Of a DNA stretch of 64,000 nucleotides, positions 25,238-34,515 are shown in pieces; the first letter of the stretch is position 1, and every line of letters starts with the position of its first letter. This DNA comes from Sinorhizobium sojae CCBAU 05684. GTDB lineage: Bacteria; Pseudomonadota; Alphaproteobacteria; Rhizobiales; Rhizobiaceae. The translations under genes and the position numbers were made by a program. The stretch lies in the NCBI RefSeq assembly GCF_002288525.1, contig NZ_CP023068.1, forward strand, positions 1,240,001 through 1,304,000. Direction: 5' to 3'. The notes under the pieces were generated by a model, which was given only the letters and a program-made list of their open reading frames with translations, searched no databases and was not told where the DNA came from.

Positions 25238-26293
25238 CTAATTGGCAGACTTGCCCTCGGCGATCTTTTCTTGAGCTTCCGCGCGGTCGGCCCGGTCGGA
25301 TTCCAGTGCTTCCTGCCCTTCGGCCGCGCTGGGACTGTAGTGCAGTTCCGCCAGAACTGGGAAGTGATCTGAACCGATGCCGCGCAGGCGCTGCAGGCGG
25401 ACAAGCGTGTAGGAGGCGTCGTGGAAAATATGGTCCAGAGGCCACCTGAACAGGGGGTATCGGGCATGGAAGGTGCTGAACATGCCGCGCCCGCGCCGCG
25501 GATCGAGAGTGCCGCTGATGCGCTGGAAAAGACGTGTGGTGTGGGACCATGCGACGTCGTTGAGATCACCCGCAACGATTGCTGGTCGGTTCTGCGCCTT
25601 CACCTGCCTGGCTACGATCAGGATTTCGGCGTCCCGCTCCTCGGTGTCGGTTCGCGGCTCCGGCGGTCGCGGGTGCACGCCGAAGAACTCGATCCACTTG
25701 CCGGATCGCAAGCGCACGGAAGCGCGGACTGAGGGCACGTCCTCATCCACCAGGAATCTCACTTTGGGCGAAGCCAGTTCCAGTTTGGAAAAGAAATGCA
25801 TGCCGTAGTGGTTTTCTTGCGGCTGCTTGAGCGAATGCGGATAATCGCCATTCAGGTCGCTCAACTGCTCGTCCCACCAGGCATCGGTTTCCACGGCCAG
25901 GATGATATCCGGTCGGGTTTTCTGCACGAGAGCCAGTAGTCTGTGGGCGTCCCGGTTCTCCATCAAGACATTCGCGATCAGGAGGCGGATCGAGCTTGCC
26001 GGATCTGCATTGTTAGGGGCCTTCGCAACCTCCCGAGGCGCCACGATCGTATATGGAAATATCCGGAAACCCTGGTAGCCGAGGGCGCCTGCGAGAGTGA
26101 TCAGGAAAATGGCGTCCCATGTGCCTTCCGCTCTATAGAGGAACAGGTACACGCATAGCACAAGGGCGATCGCGACCGCGATCTGCAGGCGCGGAAAGTC
26201 TGCAGCGCGAATCCACCACCTCGCGCTATTCACGAGCGACAGTAACGTCAAGACAATGAGCAGGCATCCGGAAGCGACGAAAATGGATTTCAT
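25238..26293 (-). CDS. Membrane-anchored endonuclease/exonuclease/phosphatase-family protein
   Basis: A 351-residue protein. Three hydrophobic helices occupy the first 85 residues, placing the catalytic domain (about 100-325) probably outside the cytoplasmic membrane. The domain has the EEP metal- and phosphate-binding residues: IANVLMENRD, AVETDAW, FGVHPRPP, VAGDLNDV, LDHIF and GSDHFPVLAEL. Substrates in this family range from DNA to phosphodiesters and cannot be predicted. A charged tail (EALESDRADRAEAQEKIAEG) follows. It is monocistronic. Confidence 0.85.
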   Translation of the reverse strand: MKSIFVASGCLLIVLTLLSLVNSARWWIRAADFPRLQIAVAIALVLCVYLFLYRAEGTWDAIFLITLAGALGYQGFRIFPYTIVAPREVAKAPNNADPASSIRLLIANVLMENRDAHRLLALVQKTRPDIILAVETDAWWDEQLSDLNGDYPHSLKQPQENHYGMHFFSKLELASPKVRFLVDEDVPSVRASVRLRSGKWIEFFGVHPRPPEPRTDTEERDAEILIVARQVKAQNRPAIVAGDLNDVAWSHTTRLFQRISGTLDPRRGRGMFSTFHARYPLFRWPLDHIFHDASYTLVRLQRLRGIGSDHFPVLAELHYSPSAAEGQEALESDRADRAEAQEKIAEGKSAN

Positions 26294-27275
26294 CTCTCTT
26301 GAGAATCCCCCCGTAGGGCGCTCCAGGTTGAACGGATCATAAGCTTAGCACCGCTTGAATGCGGGAGCCTAAGACAATTCGGCTGGCTTGCTCTCCTCGT
26401 CTTCCTGCCCCTGCGGCACGTCGCGTCATTCCAGGAATTCCCCTCAGGCCGACAGGCCTGCAACGTGATCGGCGAACCAGCCTTGACAGTAACAAGAAGC
26501 GGAACCGCAATCAGCCCACTATCCCCACAGCCAAACCTTCGGCATTACGCATTCAGTTTTCATTAAGTCGCATCTCGGGGGTCTTCTCCACGAGCGCACG
26601 CAGGTTCATCATGTCGTTGGTCTTCGATCGTTCCTTCGAATCAGGTTGGTGTCAGCAACCCGACCCTTTGCGCCAACAGCGGCCGTAGCGAGCGAACGGC
26701 GGAGCGGGTGGTCATCGATGTTCTCCGGTAAGCATCCGTATGATGAAGTTTATCGTTCGCCAAAGGCCGAGCTTTATTTCCCGTTGGAGACCAGCAGTTA
26801 GAAGCCACTGCGGGGCAGATCGTCTTCGGGCCTGCCAACACCCCACACAAATTTATAAACCTAGGTCCGGGCCGCCTGGAGACGACAGATCTCCATATCA
26901 CAGGCAGATTTGAGCAAGAGGACCTTGAATAGCGATTGCTCCTCCGGCCGATCGCGACAGGTGGGAATCAAGATCGACCCAGTCCAGTCACTCCCGCACG
27001 CTTCGCGGACGACCGCTGTGCGACCCATATCGGTCGTCGAGGAACAGCCCCGGTTACTCGAAAGCGGACATCGATAGCGGTCGCGTAACAAACGCGTCCC
27101 GAGCCCAAGGTGCCGTTGCGTGACCTTCGCATCACACCGTCCTCTAACGCCAGCAGGTCACTCGTGCGGAAGGGGTCCCCGATAAGGCCTGCTTGCTCCC
27201 CTTGGAACATAAAGAGAAGGGGCGAATGAACCGCCCCGGTCTCATCGGTAGTAACAGCGCATGAGCGCTAGTTTT
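26294..27275. other. Gene-poor stretch of about 980 bases
   Basis: No recognisable gene. Several short frames exist on both strands without family resemblance or ribosome-binding sites. The bases next to 26294 should hold the promoter of the minus-strand phosphatase-family gene, and those near 27262 the 3' end of the HAD transcript. Confidence 0.45.
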
Positions 27276-27965
27276 TCAGGCGGGCTTGAGGGCTGGCTCC
27301 AGGCCAACGGCGCCGGCTAACCCGCCGATATCCTTGATCTCGGTGTATTCGTAATAGGGATTGGCGGGCTCATGGCCGCGGTTGACCCAGACCTTGCTCT
27401 TGATGCCCAGGTCATAGGCGGTCATCAGGTCGTAGCGGAAGGATGAGGACACATGAGTAATGTCTTCGGGCCCGCAGCCGAGCTTGTCGAGCATGTATTC
27501 GAAACCCTTCATCAGAGGTTTGTATGCCCCGACTTCTTCTGCCGTGATTACCATATGGATGGGCGCTCCCAGCTTTTCCACGTTCGACATGATCAGGCTG
27601 TTCATGGAATTCGACAGGATGACCAGCGGAATTTCCTTGGCCACCCTGGACAGGCCAGCCGGGACGTCCGGGTGCGGACCCCAGGTTGGCACTTCGTCAT
27701 AGATGCGTTGCGCGTCTTCGGGTTTGAACGGGATACCGATGCGTTTGCAGCTGCGTGAGACGGAATTGTGCACCACTTGAAGGAAAGGTTTCCATGGCCC
27801 TAGCACCTCGTCAAGGCGATAGCCTCTAAAAGCCTCGACGAAGCCGGCCATCGCTTCTGGGGAGAGACGCTCTCCGTAGACGCGTCGCGCAGCGCCGGCC
27901 ATATCGAAATTGGTGAGCGTGCCGTAGCAGTCGAAGGTGACGTACTTCGGTCGAAATTGAGTCAT
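27276..27965 (-). CDS. Type II haloacid dehalogenase-like hydrolase
   Basis: A 229-residue HAD hydrolase. Motif I is VTFDCYGTL with the nucleophilic Asp, motif II VILSNSMNSL, motif III the Lys in GAYKPLMKGFEYML, and motif IV VSSSFRYDLMTAYDLG. An alpha-helical cap lies between motifs I and II. Members of this branch hydrolyse 2-haloacids or act on phosphorylated metabolites; here the neighbouring kinase and PLP enzyme make a phosphatase role plausible. ATG 27965 follows GGAAGGA. It diverges from the kinase gene at 28493. A decayed copy of the same kind of gene lies at 34390-34515. Confidence 0.85.
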   Translation of the reverse strand: MTQFRPKYVTFDCYGTLTNFDMAGAARRVYGERLSPEAMAGFVEAFRGYRLDEVLGPWKPFLQVVHNSVSRSCKRIGIPFKPEDAQRIYDEVPTWGPHPDVPAGLSRVAKEIPLVILSNSMNSLIMSNVEKLGAPIHMVITAEEVGAYKPLMKGFEYMLDKLGCGPEDITHVSSSFRYDLMTAYDLGIKSKVWVNRGHEPANPYYEYTEIKDIGGLAGAVGLEPALKPA

Positions 27966-28492
27966 GACGGTATTCCTTCCAATTTTCGCGGCACGGTGTG
28001 CCTATACAAGGTCATCGTAGCGGGCATGCGGCCTGTCTAAAGAGGTCGCGGTGCCGACAGACCGCAACGCGGCAGCGGCCCAGTTACCTTTGAGAATCCG
28101 TATGTGATCATTTCCTTTGCCTTTCTTGATATCGGGCCAATCCACCCAGGCGGAGCACTCCAACTTGCTTGCTGCATTCCGGCCAGTGGGAGCACAAAAG
28201 CATAACTTTGTGGCGATGGCAACTTATTGTCCAACGATTTTGGATCGTCATTCGTCCTGCCACTTTCCGACAGCTTGAGTACGTCGCTATTCGACTAACA
28301 TAAAATTGCTCAAATATTCAGCTAGATGCCCAGGATTTCCCGCGCTGCCGTCCACCGTCAGCGGCAGAAAAGACCAGCCTCAACGACAAGAAATCTCCGC
28401 CAGAATAATAAATTGTTGTACAAAAATTGGAATGTGAGATACTGAGGCCATCGAGCTGCCCATTCTCGAGGCAGGATCTGAATGAGTTGAAG
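27966..28492. other. Divergent intergenic region between the HAD and kinase genes
   Basis: About 530 bases without a gene. The right half is AT-rich and contains TTGTACAA at 28416-28423, an 8-base palindrome of the kind bound by FadR-type GntR regulators; a GntR gene lies two genes downstream of the kinase. Both genes' promoters must lie here. Confidence 0.5.
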
Positions 28493-29557
28493 ATGGGTCA
28501 CAAGCATCAGTGCGGGCCAGCCTGCGTCCGTGAGCTTTCCGAAGCGTGCCATCCCGTGGGCGCTGCGGAAGCCGAAGATATTGCCGAACGGCTATATGGC
28601 GCGCGTGGCCGAGCCACGCGCTTTGAAACCGAGAAAGACGACACGTTCCTCCTCAACTGCGCGGCCCGGGGGAAGTTCGTGCTAAAGATCGCTCATCCTT
28701 CCGAGCGGATGGAGGAGCTCGATTTCCAGGTCGCGCTGATGCGTCATCTCGAGCAGCGGGCCCCTGATCTACCCATCCCCCGTGCACTTCGCGACGTTGA
28801 CGGCGCGGATTTGCCCATAGTCACTACCAGTGCCGGCGAGCGGCGGGTGGTGCGGCTCATCACCTTCCTCCCCGGTACTCCGCTCGACCGGACATCTGCC
28901 ACAGCCCCACAGCGCGAACGGATCGGCGAAATCCTGGCAAAGCTGCGTCATTCTATGGCCGATTTCTCGCATCCCGCAGACGTCCGGGCGGTGGCATGGG
29001 ACGTCACCCATCTGCTCGATCTCACCGATCTGTTGAGGTTCATCCCCGGGGGCGGCAAGCGGGCCTGGACCGTCCGCGCGCTTGAGCGGTTTGCCGAAAT
29101 CAAGGCGAGGCTCGACCTGTGCCGGCGGCAGGTGCTCCACAACGACTTCAATACGTCGAACCTGGTCGTCGATCACGCCAGCCCGCAGTTCCTGACCGGC
29201 GTCATCGACTTCGGCGATGCGGTCCGTACCGCCATCGCCGTCGATGTCTCCACGGCGCTGATGAATCAGATGCCAAAAACTTTCGACCATGGGAACCGGC
29301 GTGACCTGTTCGACGAACCGCGCGACGTTCTGCGCGGCTATCTCCGCCACGCCGAACTGACGGACGAGGAACTCCGGCTCATCCCCTTCCTGTCGATGGG
29401 CCGCCTTGCGGTCCGTGCGCTTCTAACGTGCTGGCGCGCCGAAATCTTCCCCGAGAATAGCCGCTATATCCTGCGCAATACCGAAGCCGGCTGGGCCCAC
29501 CTCGAGTGGTTCCACTCGATTTCGACCGCACAGATTTCCGATCTTCTGACACGATAG
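28493..29557 (+). CDS. APH-fold small-molecule kinase, hydroxylysine kinase-like
   Basis: A 354-residue protein of the aminoglycoside phosphotransferase/choline kinase fold. FVLKIAHPSE supplies the ATP-binding Lys; the catalytic loop is VLHNDFNTSNLVV (Brenner-like HNDxxxxN) and the metal site is GVIDFGDAV. The HNDFNxxNLVV...GVIDFGD pattern and the adjacent class III PLP enzyme resemble the mammalian pair hydroxylysine kinase / 5-phosphohydroxylysine phospho-lyase. The gene starts at ATG 28493 (MGHKHQCGPAC) and ends nine bases before the PLP enzyme gene. The likely job is to phosphorylate an amino alcohol such as 5-hydroxylysine; an antibiotic target is unlikely in this context. Confidence 0.78.
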   Translation: MGHKHQCGPACVRELSEACHPVGAAEAEDIAERLYGARGRATRFETEKDDTFLLNCAARGKFVLKIAHPSERMEELDFQVALMRHLEQRAPDLPIPRALRDVDGADLPIVTTSAGERRVVRLITFLPGTPLDRTSATAPQRERIGEILAKLRHSMADFSHPADVRAVAWDVTHLLDLTDLLRFIPGGGKRAWTVRALERFAEIKARLDLCRRQVLHNDFNTSNLVVDHASPQFLTGVIDFGDAVRTAIAVDVSTALMNQMPKTFDHGNRRDLFDEPRDVLRGYLRHAELTDEELRLIPFLSMGRLAVRALLTCWRAEIFPENSRYILRNTEAGWAHLEWFHSISTAQISDLLTR

Positions 29558-29565
29558 GAACCGTA

Positions 29566-30936
29566 ATGTCCAAGCAAGCGACTATCCTGCCCAAGGGCTT
29601 CCGTGGCGACATGCCAAATGGCTTCAATCCTCAGGACACGTCTCATCTCACAAGTGAAGATCTGGCGCATATCGCCAGACGGCAAAGGCTGCTCGGGCCC
29701 GCTTATCGGCTCTTCTACAAGTCGCCAGTTGAGGTCTCCCGCGCCAAGGGCGTCTTCCTCTATGACAGGCACGGCAACGAATATCTCGACGCCTACAACA
29801 ACGTGGTATCGCTGGGTCACTCTCATCCGCGCGTCGTCGAGGCGATCCAGAAGCAGCTCGAGTTACTCTGCACCCACACGCGTTACATGCAGGAGCCCCT
29901 GCTGGACTATGCCGAAGCCCTGATCAATACGTTCGGTGGCGAACTCGGCCGGACCGGATGCGCGATGTTCACATGCACCGGCTCGGAAGCCAACGATCTC
30001 GCCTTGCGTATCGCGCGTTACCACACACGCAAGACCGGCGTCATCGTCACGGCCGAAGCCTATCACGGCAACAGCGGCGCGGTAGCGGCAATCTCGCCGT
30101 CGCTCGGCAAGAAGTCGGCTCTGGATCCCTATGTCCGCACGGTCGCCGCGCCTGATTCCTACCGCCTGCCCGTCGAGGAAATCGGCCGGCGGATGGCAGA
30201 GGATGTCGCGCGGCAGATCGCCGACATGGAGCGGCATGGCGGCGGCCTAGCGGCCTTCATCGCCGACTCCGTCTTCTCCTCCGATGGTCTCTACGTCGAT
30301 CCGACGGACGTATTGGCGCCGGTGGCGGAAGTGGTTCGCAAGGCAGGCGGCCTTTTCATCGCCGACGAGGTGCAATCCGGATTCGGGCGGACCGGCACTC
30401 ATTTTTGGGGTCACTCCCGTCACAAGGTCGATCCGGACATCGTAACAATGGGCAAGCCCATGGGCAACGGCTATCCCGTTGCCGGCGTCGTCCTGCGGCC
30501 CGAACTCGTTGCCGAATTCGGATCCAGCATGCGCTACTTCAACACGTTTGGCGGCAACTCCGTCGCTATCGCCGCCGCAAGGGCCGTGCTCGACACGATC
30601 CTCGAAGAGAGCCTGATGGACAACGCCGCCAAGGTCGGCGGCGAAATCCTCGACGGCCTTCGGGACCTACAGAAGGAATATGAATTCGTCGGCGATGTTC
30701 GCGGGGCCGGCCTCTATTTCGCTGTCGAACTCGTTACGGATAGGAACCGGAAAACGCCGGACATGGACCGTGCGCTTGCAGCCGTCAATGCCTTGCGCGA
30801 CCGGCGCATCCTCATTTCCGCGACGGGAGCGGACGCGCACATCCTGAAGATTAGGCCCCCACTCATCTTCACATCGGCCAACGCGGCGCGTCTGCTCGAG
30901 GGCGTCGACGAGGCGCTTCGGTCCGTGCAGATCTAG
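29566..30936 (+). CDS. Class III PLP enzyme, probable amino-alcohol phosphate phospho-lyase
   Basis: A 456-residue fold-type I PLP protein. The PLP-binding Lys lies in TMGKPMGNGYPVAGV, the cofactor-contacting Asp in FIADEVQSGFGRTG, and the phosphate loop is CTGSEANDLALR. Class III enzymes include omega-transaminases, but this branch, with SLGHSHPRVVEAIQKQ and an APH-type kinase gene directly upstream, also includes ethanolamine-phosphate and phosphohydroxylysine phospho-lyases. With the kinase it would convert an amino alcohol to its phosphate and then to an aldehyde, ammonia and phosphate. A plain aminotransferase remains possible. AGGAA precedes ATG 29566. Confidence 0.82.
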   Translation: MSKQATILPKGFRGDMPNGFNPQDTSHLTSEDLAHIARRQRLLGPAYRLFYKSPVEVSRAKGVFLYDRHGNEYLDAYNNVVSLGHSHPRVVEAIQKQLELLCTHTRYMQEPLLDYAEALINTFGGELGRTGCAMFTCTGSEANDLALRIARYHTRKTGVIVTAEAYHGNSGAVAAISPSLGKKSALDPYVRTVAAPDSYRLPVEEIGRRMAEDVARQIADMERHGGGLAAFIADSVFSSDGLYVDPTDVLAPVAEVVRKAGGLFIADEVQSGFGRTGTHFWGHSRHKVDPDIVTMGKPMGNGYPVAGVVLRPELVAEFGSSMRYFNTFGGNSVAIAAARAVLDTILEESLMDNAAKVGGEILDGLRDLQKEYEFVGDVRGAGLYFAVELVTDRNRKTPDMDRALAAVNALRDRRILISATGADAHILKIRPPLIFTSANAARLLEGVDEALRSVQI

Positions 30937-31007
30937 GACCCGCCACCATGCAGCCGGGCCGCACAATATCATCACCCTTGCCCTACGCCGCCGCATGTGG
31001 CGTAGGT

Positions 31008-31724
31008 ATGCAAAACAAATCAACGAGCAAAGCCAAAGCCATGCCGACGCTGCACGCCAAGAATCAAGCCGAAGATCTTGAGATGAATGTCGAGCCCTTG
31101 CCCGCTAGCGCGGTGGAAATCCTGACCCACGCCTTGCGACGGCGCATCTTGTCGGGAGATTTCCAACCGGGCGAGTTCCTTCGCGACGTGAAGATGTGCG
31201 AGGAGCATTCGACCTCGCGGCACACATTCCGTACAGCAGCCCAGGTGCTCGTCACGCAGGGCCTGCTGCGTCAGATACCGAACAGAGGCTTTGTGGTGCC
31301 TGAATTCGGGCCCGACGATATTGTCGATATCACACGCGTGCGCGGCGCCATCGAAGGCGAGGCCATTCGTCTGATTGTGCTGACCGGCGTCATCCCATCT
31401 CAGGCGCTGGAGGCGGTCGAGGTTATGCACAGGTCGACTCTATCCTCCGACAGATCCCTGCTAGTTGGTGCGGACCGTGACTTCCACCGCGCGATCATCG
31501 CCGCTAGCGGCAGCGCTCGGCTGAAGCGAACCTATTCAGACCTCGAGGGCGAGATCGAGCTTCTCCTCGCACAGCGGCAGGATTTCTACGCCACTGCCGA
31601 AGAAATGGCGGAAGAACACGAGCGGCTCATCAACAGCTTGAGAAGCCGCCACTACGATACGGCGCGAGAGGCGTTCCAGGAGCACTGGGAAGATCTCCAG
31701 ATCAAATTGCTCGATCAACGCTGA
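31008..31724 (+). CDS. GntR-family regulator (FadR/FCD subfamily)
   Basis: A 238-residue regulator. The N-terminal winged helix (about 30-95) reads ALRRRILSGDFQPGEFLRD, CEEHSTSRHTFRTAAQVL and LLRQIPNRGFVV. The C-terminal all-helical FCD effector domain has the metal/ligand-binding residues in TRVRGAIEGEAIR, DRDFHRAIIAASGS and EEHERLINSLRSRH. It sits between the kinase/PLP pair and the dehydrogenase gene and probably represses one or both in response to a carboxylate or amino acid. Several upstream starts exist; ATG 31008 (MQNKSTSKAK) is preferred, with 31041 as an alternative. Confidence 0.85.
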   Translation: MQNKSTSKAKAMPTLHAKNQAEDLEMNVEPLPASAVEILTHALRRRILSGDFQPGEFLRDVKMCEEHSTSRHTFRTAAQVLVTQGLLRQIPNRGFVVPEFGPDDIVDITRVRGAIEGEAIRLIVLTGVIPSQALEAVEVMHRSTLSSDRSLLVGADRDFHRAIIAASGSARLKRTYSDLEGEIELLLAQRQDFYATAEEMAEEHERLINSLRSRHYDTAREAFQEHWEDLQIKLLDQR

Positions 31725-31933
31725 CCAGCGCTCCCATAACATGCCAGGCGGCGCTGAGGATGCCGGTGCCCCGGTTCGACGCGGAGCAAGCACCATCTCG
31801 GGTGCTTCCTCTCGGCTCCGCCAGAGCCTGCTTTTCGGCGGAGTCGCGGCGTCGACGCCAATCGCATGGCGCCGAAGGCGCAGTAACGGCCGCTGCCAGC
31901 CAATTTGAGCGAATAACGCCACGGAGAAGTTTG

Positions 31934-33007
31934 ATGCGTGAATATTCCATCGCAACCATACCCGCCGACGGCATCGGACCTGAGGTGATCGCCGCCGGCC
32001 GGACGGTTCTTGCGCACCTCGAGAAGCAACTCGGCGACGTAAAATTCACCGTCGAAAATTTCGACTGGGGATCTGACTACTACAAGAAACATGGTGTGAT
32101 GATGCCGTCGGATGGGCTGGAGCAGCTCAAGAAATTCGACGCGATCTATTTCGGCGCGGTAGGAGCGCCGGATGTTCCGGACCATATCACCCTTTGGGGG
32201 CTCAGATTGCCGATCTGCCAGGGCTTCGACCAGTACGCCAATGTCCGGCCAACCAAGATCCTGCCTGGCATCACTTCCCCGCTGCGCAAGTGCGGTGCCG
32301 GCGACCTCGACTGGGTGATCGTGCGTGAGAACTCCGAAGGCGAATATTCTGGCCATGGCGGCCGCGCCCACCGCGGCCTGCCCGAAGAGGTCGGCACCGA
32401 GGTGGCCATCTTCACCCGCGTCGGCGTCTCCCGCATCATGCGCTACGCCTTCAGGTTGGCCCAATCCCGCCCGCGCAAGTTGCTCACGGTCGTCACGAAA
32501 TCGAATGCCCAGCGCCATGGCATGGTCATGTGGGACGAGATCGCTGCTGAGGTGGCGGAGGAATTTCCCGAGGTGACGTGGGACAAGATGCTGGTCGATG
32601 CCATGACGGTCAGGATGACGCTCAAGCCGCAGAGCCTCGATACCATCGTGGCAACCAACCTGCACGCCGACATTCTCTCTGACCTTGCTGGCGCGCTTGC
32701 CGGTAGCCTAGGGGTTGCACCGACGGCGAACATCGATCCGGAGCGCCGCTTTCCCTCGATGTTCGAGCCGATCCACGGCTCCGCCTTCGACATTACCGGC
32801 AAAGGCATCGCTAACCCGGTTGCCGCCTTCTGGACTGCTGCCCAGATGCTCGACCACCTCGGCGAGCAGGAGGCTTCGGCCCGCCTCATGCGCGCTGTCG
32901 CGCGGGTGACCGGCGCCGGGATCCTTACCCCTGACGTGGGCGGTTCCGCCACTACCCGGGAGGTTACCGAGGCCGTCTGCGACGCGATCCACTCCTCTAA
33001 CGTCTAG
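31934..33007 (+). CDS. Tartrate dehydrogenase/decarboxylase-like enzyme
   Basis: A 357-residue beta-hydroxyacid oxidative decarboxylase of the isopropylmalate/isocitrate dehydrogenase family. Evidence includes IPADGIGPEV, the substrate-binding stretch IVRENSEGEYSGHGG, VTKSNAQRHGMVMWDE with the catalytic Lys, the metal-binding Asp residues in DILSDLAGALAGSLG, and the NAD loop EPIHGSAFDITGKGIANP. Length and the LWGLRLPICQGFDQYANVRP segment fit tartrate dehydrogenase better than isopropylmalate dehydrogenase. GGAGAA precedes ATG 31934. The decayed glycerate kinase directly behind it also points to the tartrate-to-glycerate pathway. Confidence 0.85.
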   Translation: MREYSIATIPADGIGPEVIAAGRTVLAHLEKQLGDVKFTVENFDWGSDYYKKHGVMMPSDGLEQLKKFDAIYFGAVGAPDVPDHITLWGLRLPICQGFDQYANVRPTKILPGITSPLRKCGAGDLDWVIVRENSEGEYSGHGGRAHRGLPEEVGTEVAIFTRVGVSRIMRYAFRLAQSRPRKLLTVVTKSNAQRHGMVMWDEIAAEVAEEFPEVTWDKMLVDAMTVRMTLKPQSLDTIVATNLHADILSDLAGALAGSLGVAPTANIDPERRFPSMFEPIHGSAFDITGKGIANPVAAFWTAAQMLDHLGEQEASARLMRAVARVTGAGILTPDVGGSATTREVTEAVCDAIHSSNV

Positions 33008-33023
33008 CGACACGTGGCAGACT

Positions 33024-33751
33024 ATGATCTGGGACGATCAGAAAGCACGGAAGGCATTGCGCCGGACCTTTGACGCTGCTGTCGGCGGGACCCCGCGTTG
33101 ATCGTCCCGCGGCATCTGCGGCCCCGGCGAAAGGCAGATGTGTCGTGATCGGCGCCGGAAAGGCATCCGGCGGCAGCCCTTCGGGTGCTCGAGTAAGGGG
33201 AAGAAACGCCGAAGGCCTTGGAGCCGCCAGCAGAAGCACGTGTCGTGGCGGCGCCCGCTCTGGCGCTTGCAGCCGCTGGCGAAGCTCCGACGAGCCTTGG
33301 GATGAAGCCGCTCATCCTCGGCGACGCGCTCGAAGGCGAAGCGCGCAAAGTGGGTAAGGTCATGGGCGGAATGGCACTATCGTCGCGGTCCTGGGGCCTG
33401 CCTGTAGGCGGCCCGGCTGTCCTGCTCTCCGGAGGCGAAACGACGGTATCAATCGGGCCCGGTCCAACCGGCAAAGGTGGACGTGACACCGAGCTCCTAT
33501 TGAGCTTGGCGCTCGCCTTGAAGGCGCGCGACGGAATATGGGGGATCGCAGGTGATAGCGATGGTAACGATGGCGTGCCGCGGGCGCTCTCGTGGCACCA
33601 AACACACTCGCGCGCATGAACAAGTGCGGTTTTGATCCGAAGGAGATGCTCGCGCGCCACGATAGTTATACGGCGTTCAGGCCATCGGGATCTCGTGGTC
33701 ACCGGCCCAACTCTCACCAACATCAACGCCATCCTCATCAGCGGGAGCTAG
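33024..33751 (+). pseudogene. Decayed glycerate kinase (DUF4147/MOFRL type)
   Basis: Pieces of an about 420-residue glycerate kinase are spread over three frames. MIWDDQKARKALRRTFDAAVGG opens at 33024 and hits a TGA; GRCVVIGAGKAS follows; then a long piece from 33218 carries PPAEARVV, GGPAVLLSGGETTV and GGRDTELLLSLAL; then TLARMNKCGFDPKEMLARHDSY; and finally DLVVTGPTLTNINAILI to a TAG at 33749-33751. The gene has lost large internal segments and carries several frameshifts, so glycerate must be phosphorylated elsewhere in the genome if the pathway still works. Confidence 0.8.
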
Positions 33752-33754
33752 CCA

Positions 33755-34231
33755 ATGAAACTTGATCGGATCGACGTCAAGATACTTAACGCATTGCAGA
33801 AGAATGGCCGAATGACGAATGTCGAGCTTTCGGAAATGGTCGATCTCTCGCCAAGTCCCTGTTTGCTGCGCGTGAAAAAGCTGCAGGCGGAGGGCTATAT
33901 CGAGGGCTATTCTGCGCAGATCAATATCGGAAAACTGGGCCAGACGTTGACGGTGTTCACCGAAATCACGCTGAAGAACCACCGTCAATTCGACTTCGCG
34001 AGATTTCTTACTGCGATCGAGAAGGTCGATCAGGTCATCGAGTGCCATCTGGTTTCGGGAGGCTACGATTATCTCGTAAAATTCGTTACCGCCGGAATCG
34101 AAGAGTATCAGACGCTGATGGAGCGGCTCCTCGATTCGGAAATCGGCATTGACAAGTACTTCAGCTTCGTCGTGCTGAAATCGCCCCTGGTCAAAGCGCA
34201 TTTGCCGCTGACAAGCCTGTTCCAGCAGTAA
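33755..34231 (+). CDS. Lrp/AsnC-family regulator
   Basis: A 158-residue feast/famine regulator. The N-terminal helix-turn-helix is DRIDVKILNALQKNGRMTN, with LSEMVDLSPSPCLLRVKKL; the C-terminal RAM domain (about 70-150) contains VIECHLVSGGYDYLVKFV, the typical ligand-binding loop. Length is normal. It starts four bases after the glycerate kinase remnant, behind GGGAG, so it was probably the last gene of that operon. Lrp proteins of this type usually sense an amino acid; the target may be the kinase/PLP pair, though this is not shown. Confidence 0.88.
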   Translation: MKLDRIDVKILNALQKNGRMTNVELSEMVDLSPSPCLLRVKKLQAEGYIEGYSAQINIGKLGQTLTVFTEITLKNHRQFDFARFLTAIEKVDQVIECHLVSGGYDYLVKFVTAGIEEYQTLMERLLDSEIGIDKYFSFVVLKSPLVKAHLPLTSLFQQ

Positions 34232-34389
34232 ACTCGTAGAAGACCTCGATGCGGGCGGTGTGGCGGCCGTGCGGCGTTGATGAGCAGCCGGCATCTCGTG
34301 CCGGTAGATTGATGAGAGACGACAACCGAAGGACCGGCGGGGTGTAGAATAGATGCACCCGCCATTTCAAGCGGCGGAAGCGGGGAATT

Positions 34390-34515
34390 GCAACATCTTC
34401 TTCTCCCTCATTCGATTGCCGTAGAGATCGCGTGCCGCCTCCGCCATCTGAAAGTTGATCAGCGTGCCATGGCAGTCGAAGGTGATGTATTTCGGGCTTC
34501 GTCAGGGAAACCGGC
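34390..34515 (-). pseudogene. N-terminal remnant of a second type II HAD hydrolase
   Basis: The minus strand reads KYITFDCHGTLINFQMAEAA, then RDLYGNRM, clearly homologous to the first 35 residues of the HAD protein at 27276-27965 (KYVTFDCYGTLTNFDMAGAA). The start codon region and all later motifs are missing and the sequence stops at about 34390. It suggests duplication or replacement of a HAD gene around this cluster. Confidence 0.65.

Noticed and set aside
26968..27210. Minus-strand frame MFQGEQAGLIGDPFRTSDLL
   Set aside because: No recognisable family and no start signal; left as gene-poor sequence.
28493..29557. Antibiotic-resistance aminoglycoside phosphotransferase
   Set aside because: The fold is shared, but the coupling to a class III PLP enzyme and catabolic regulators fits an amino-alcohol kinase better.
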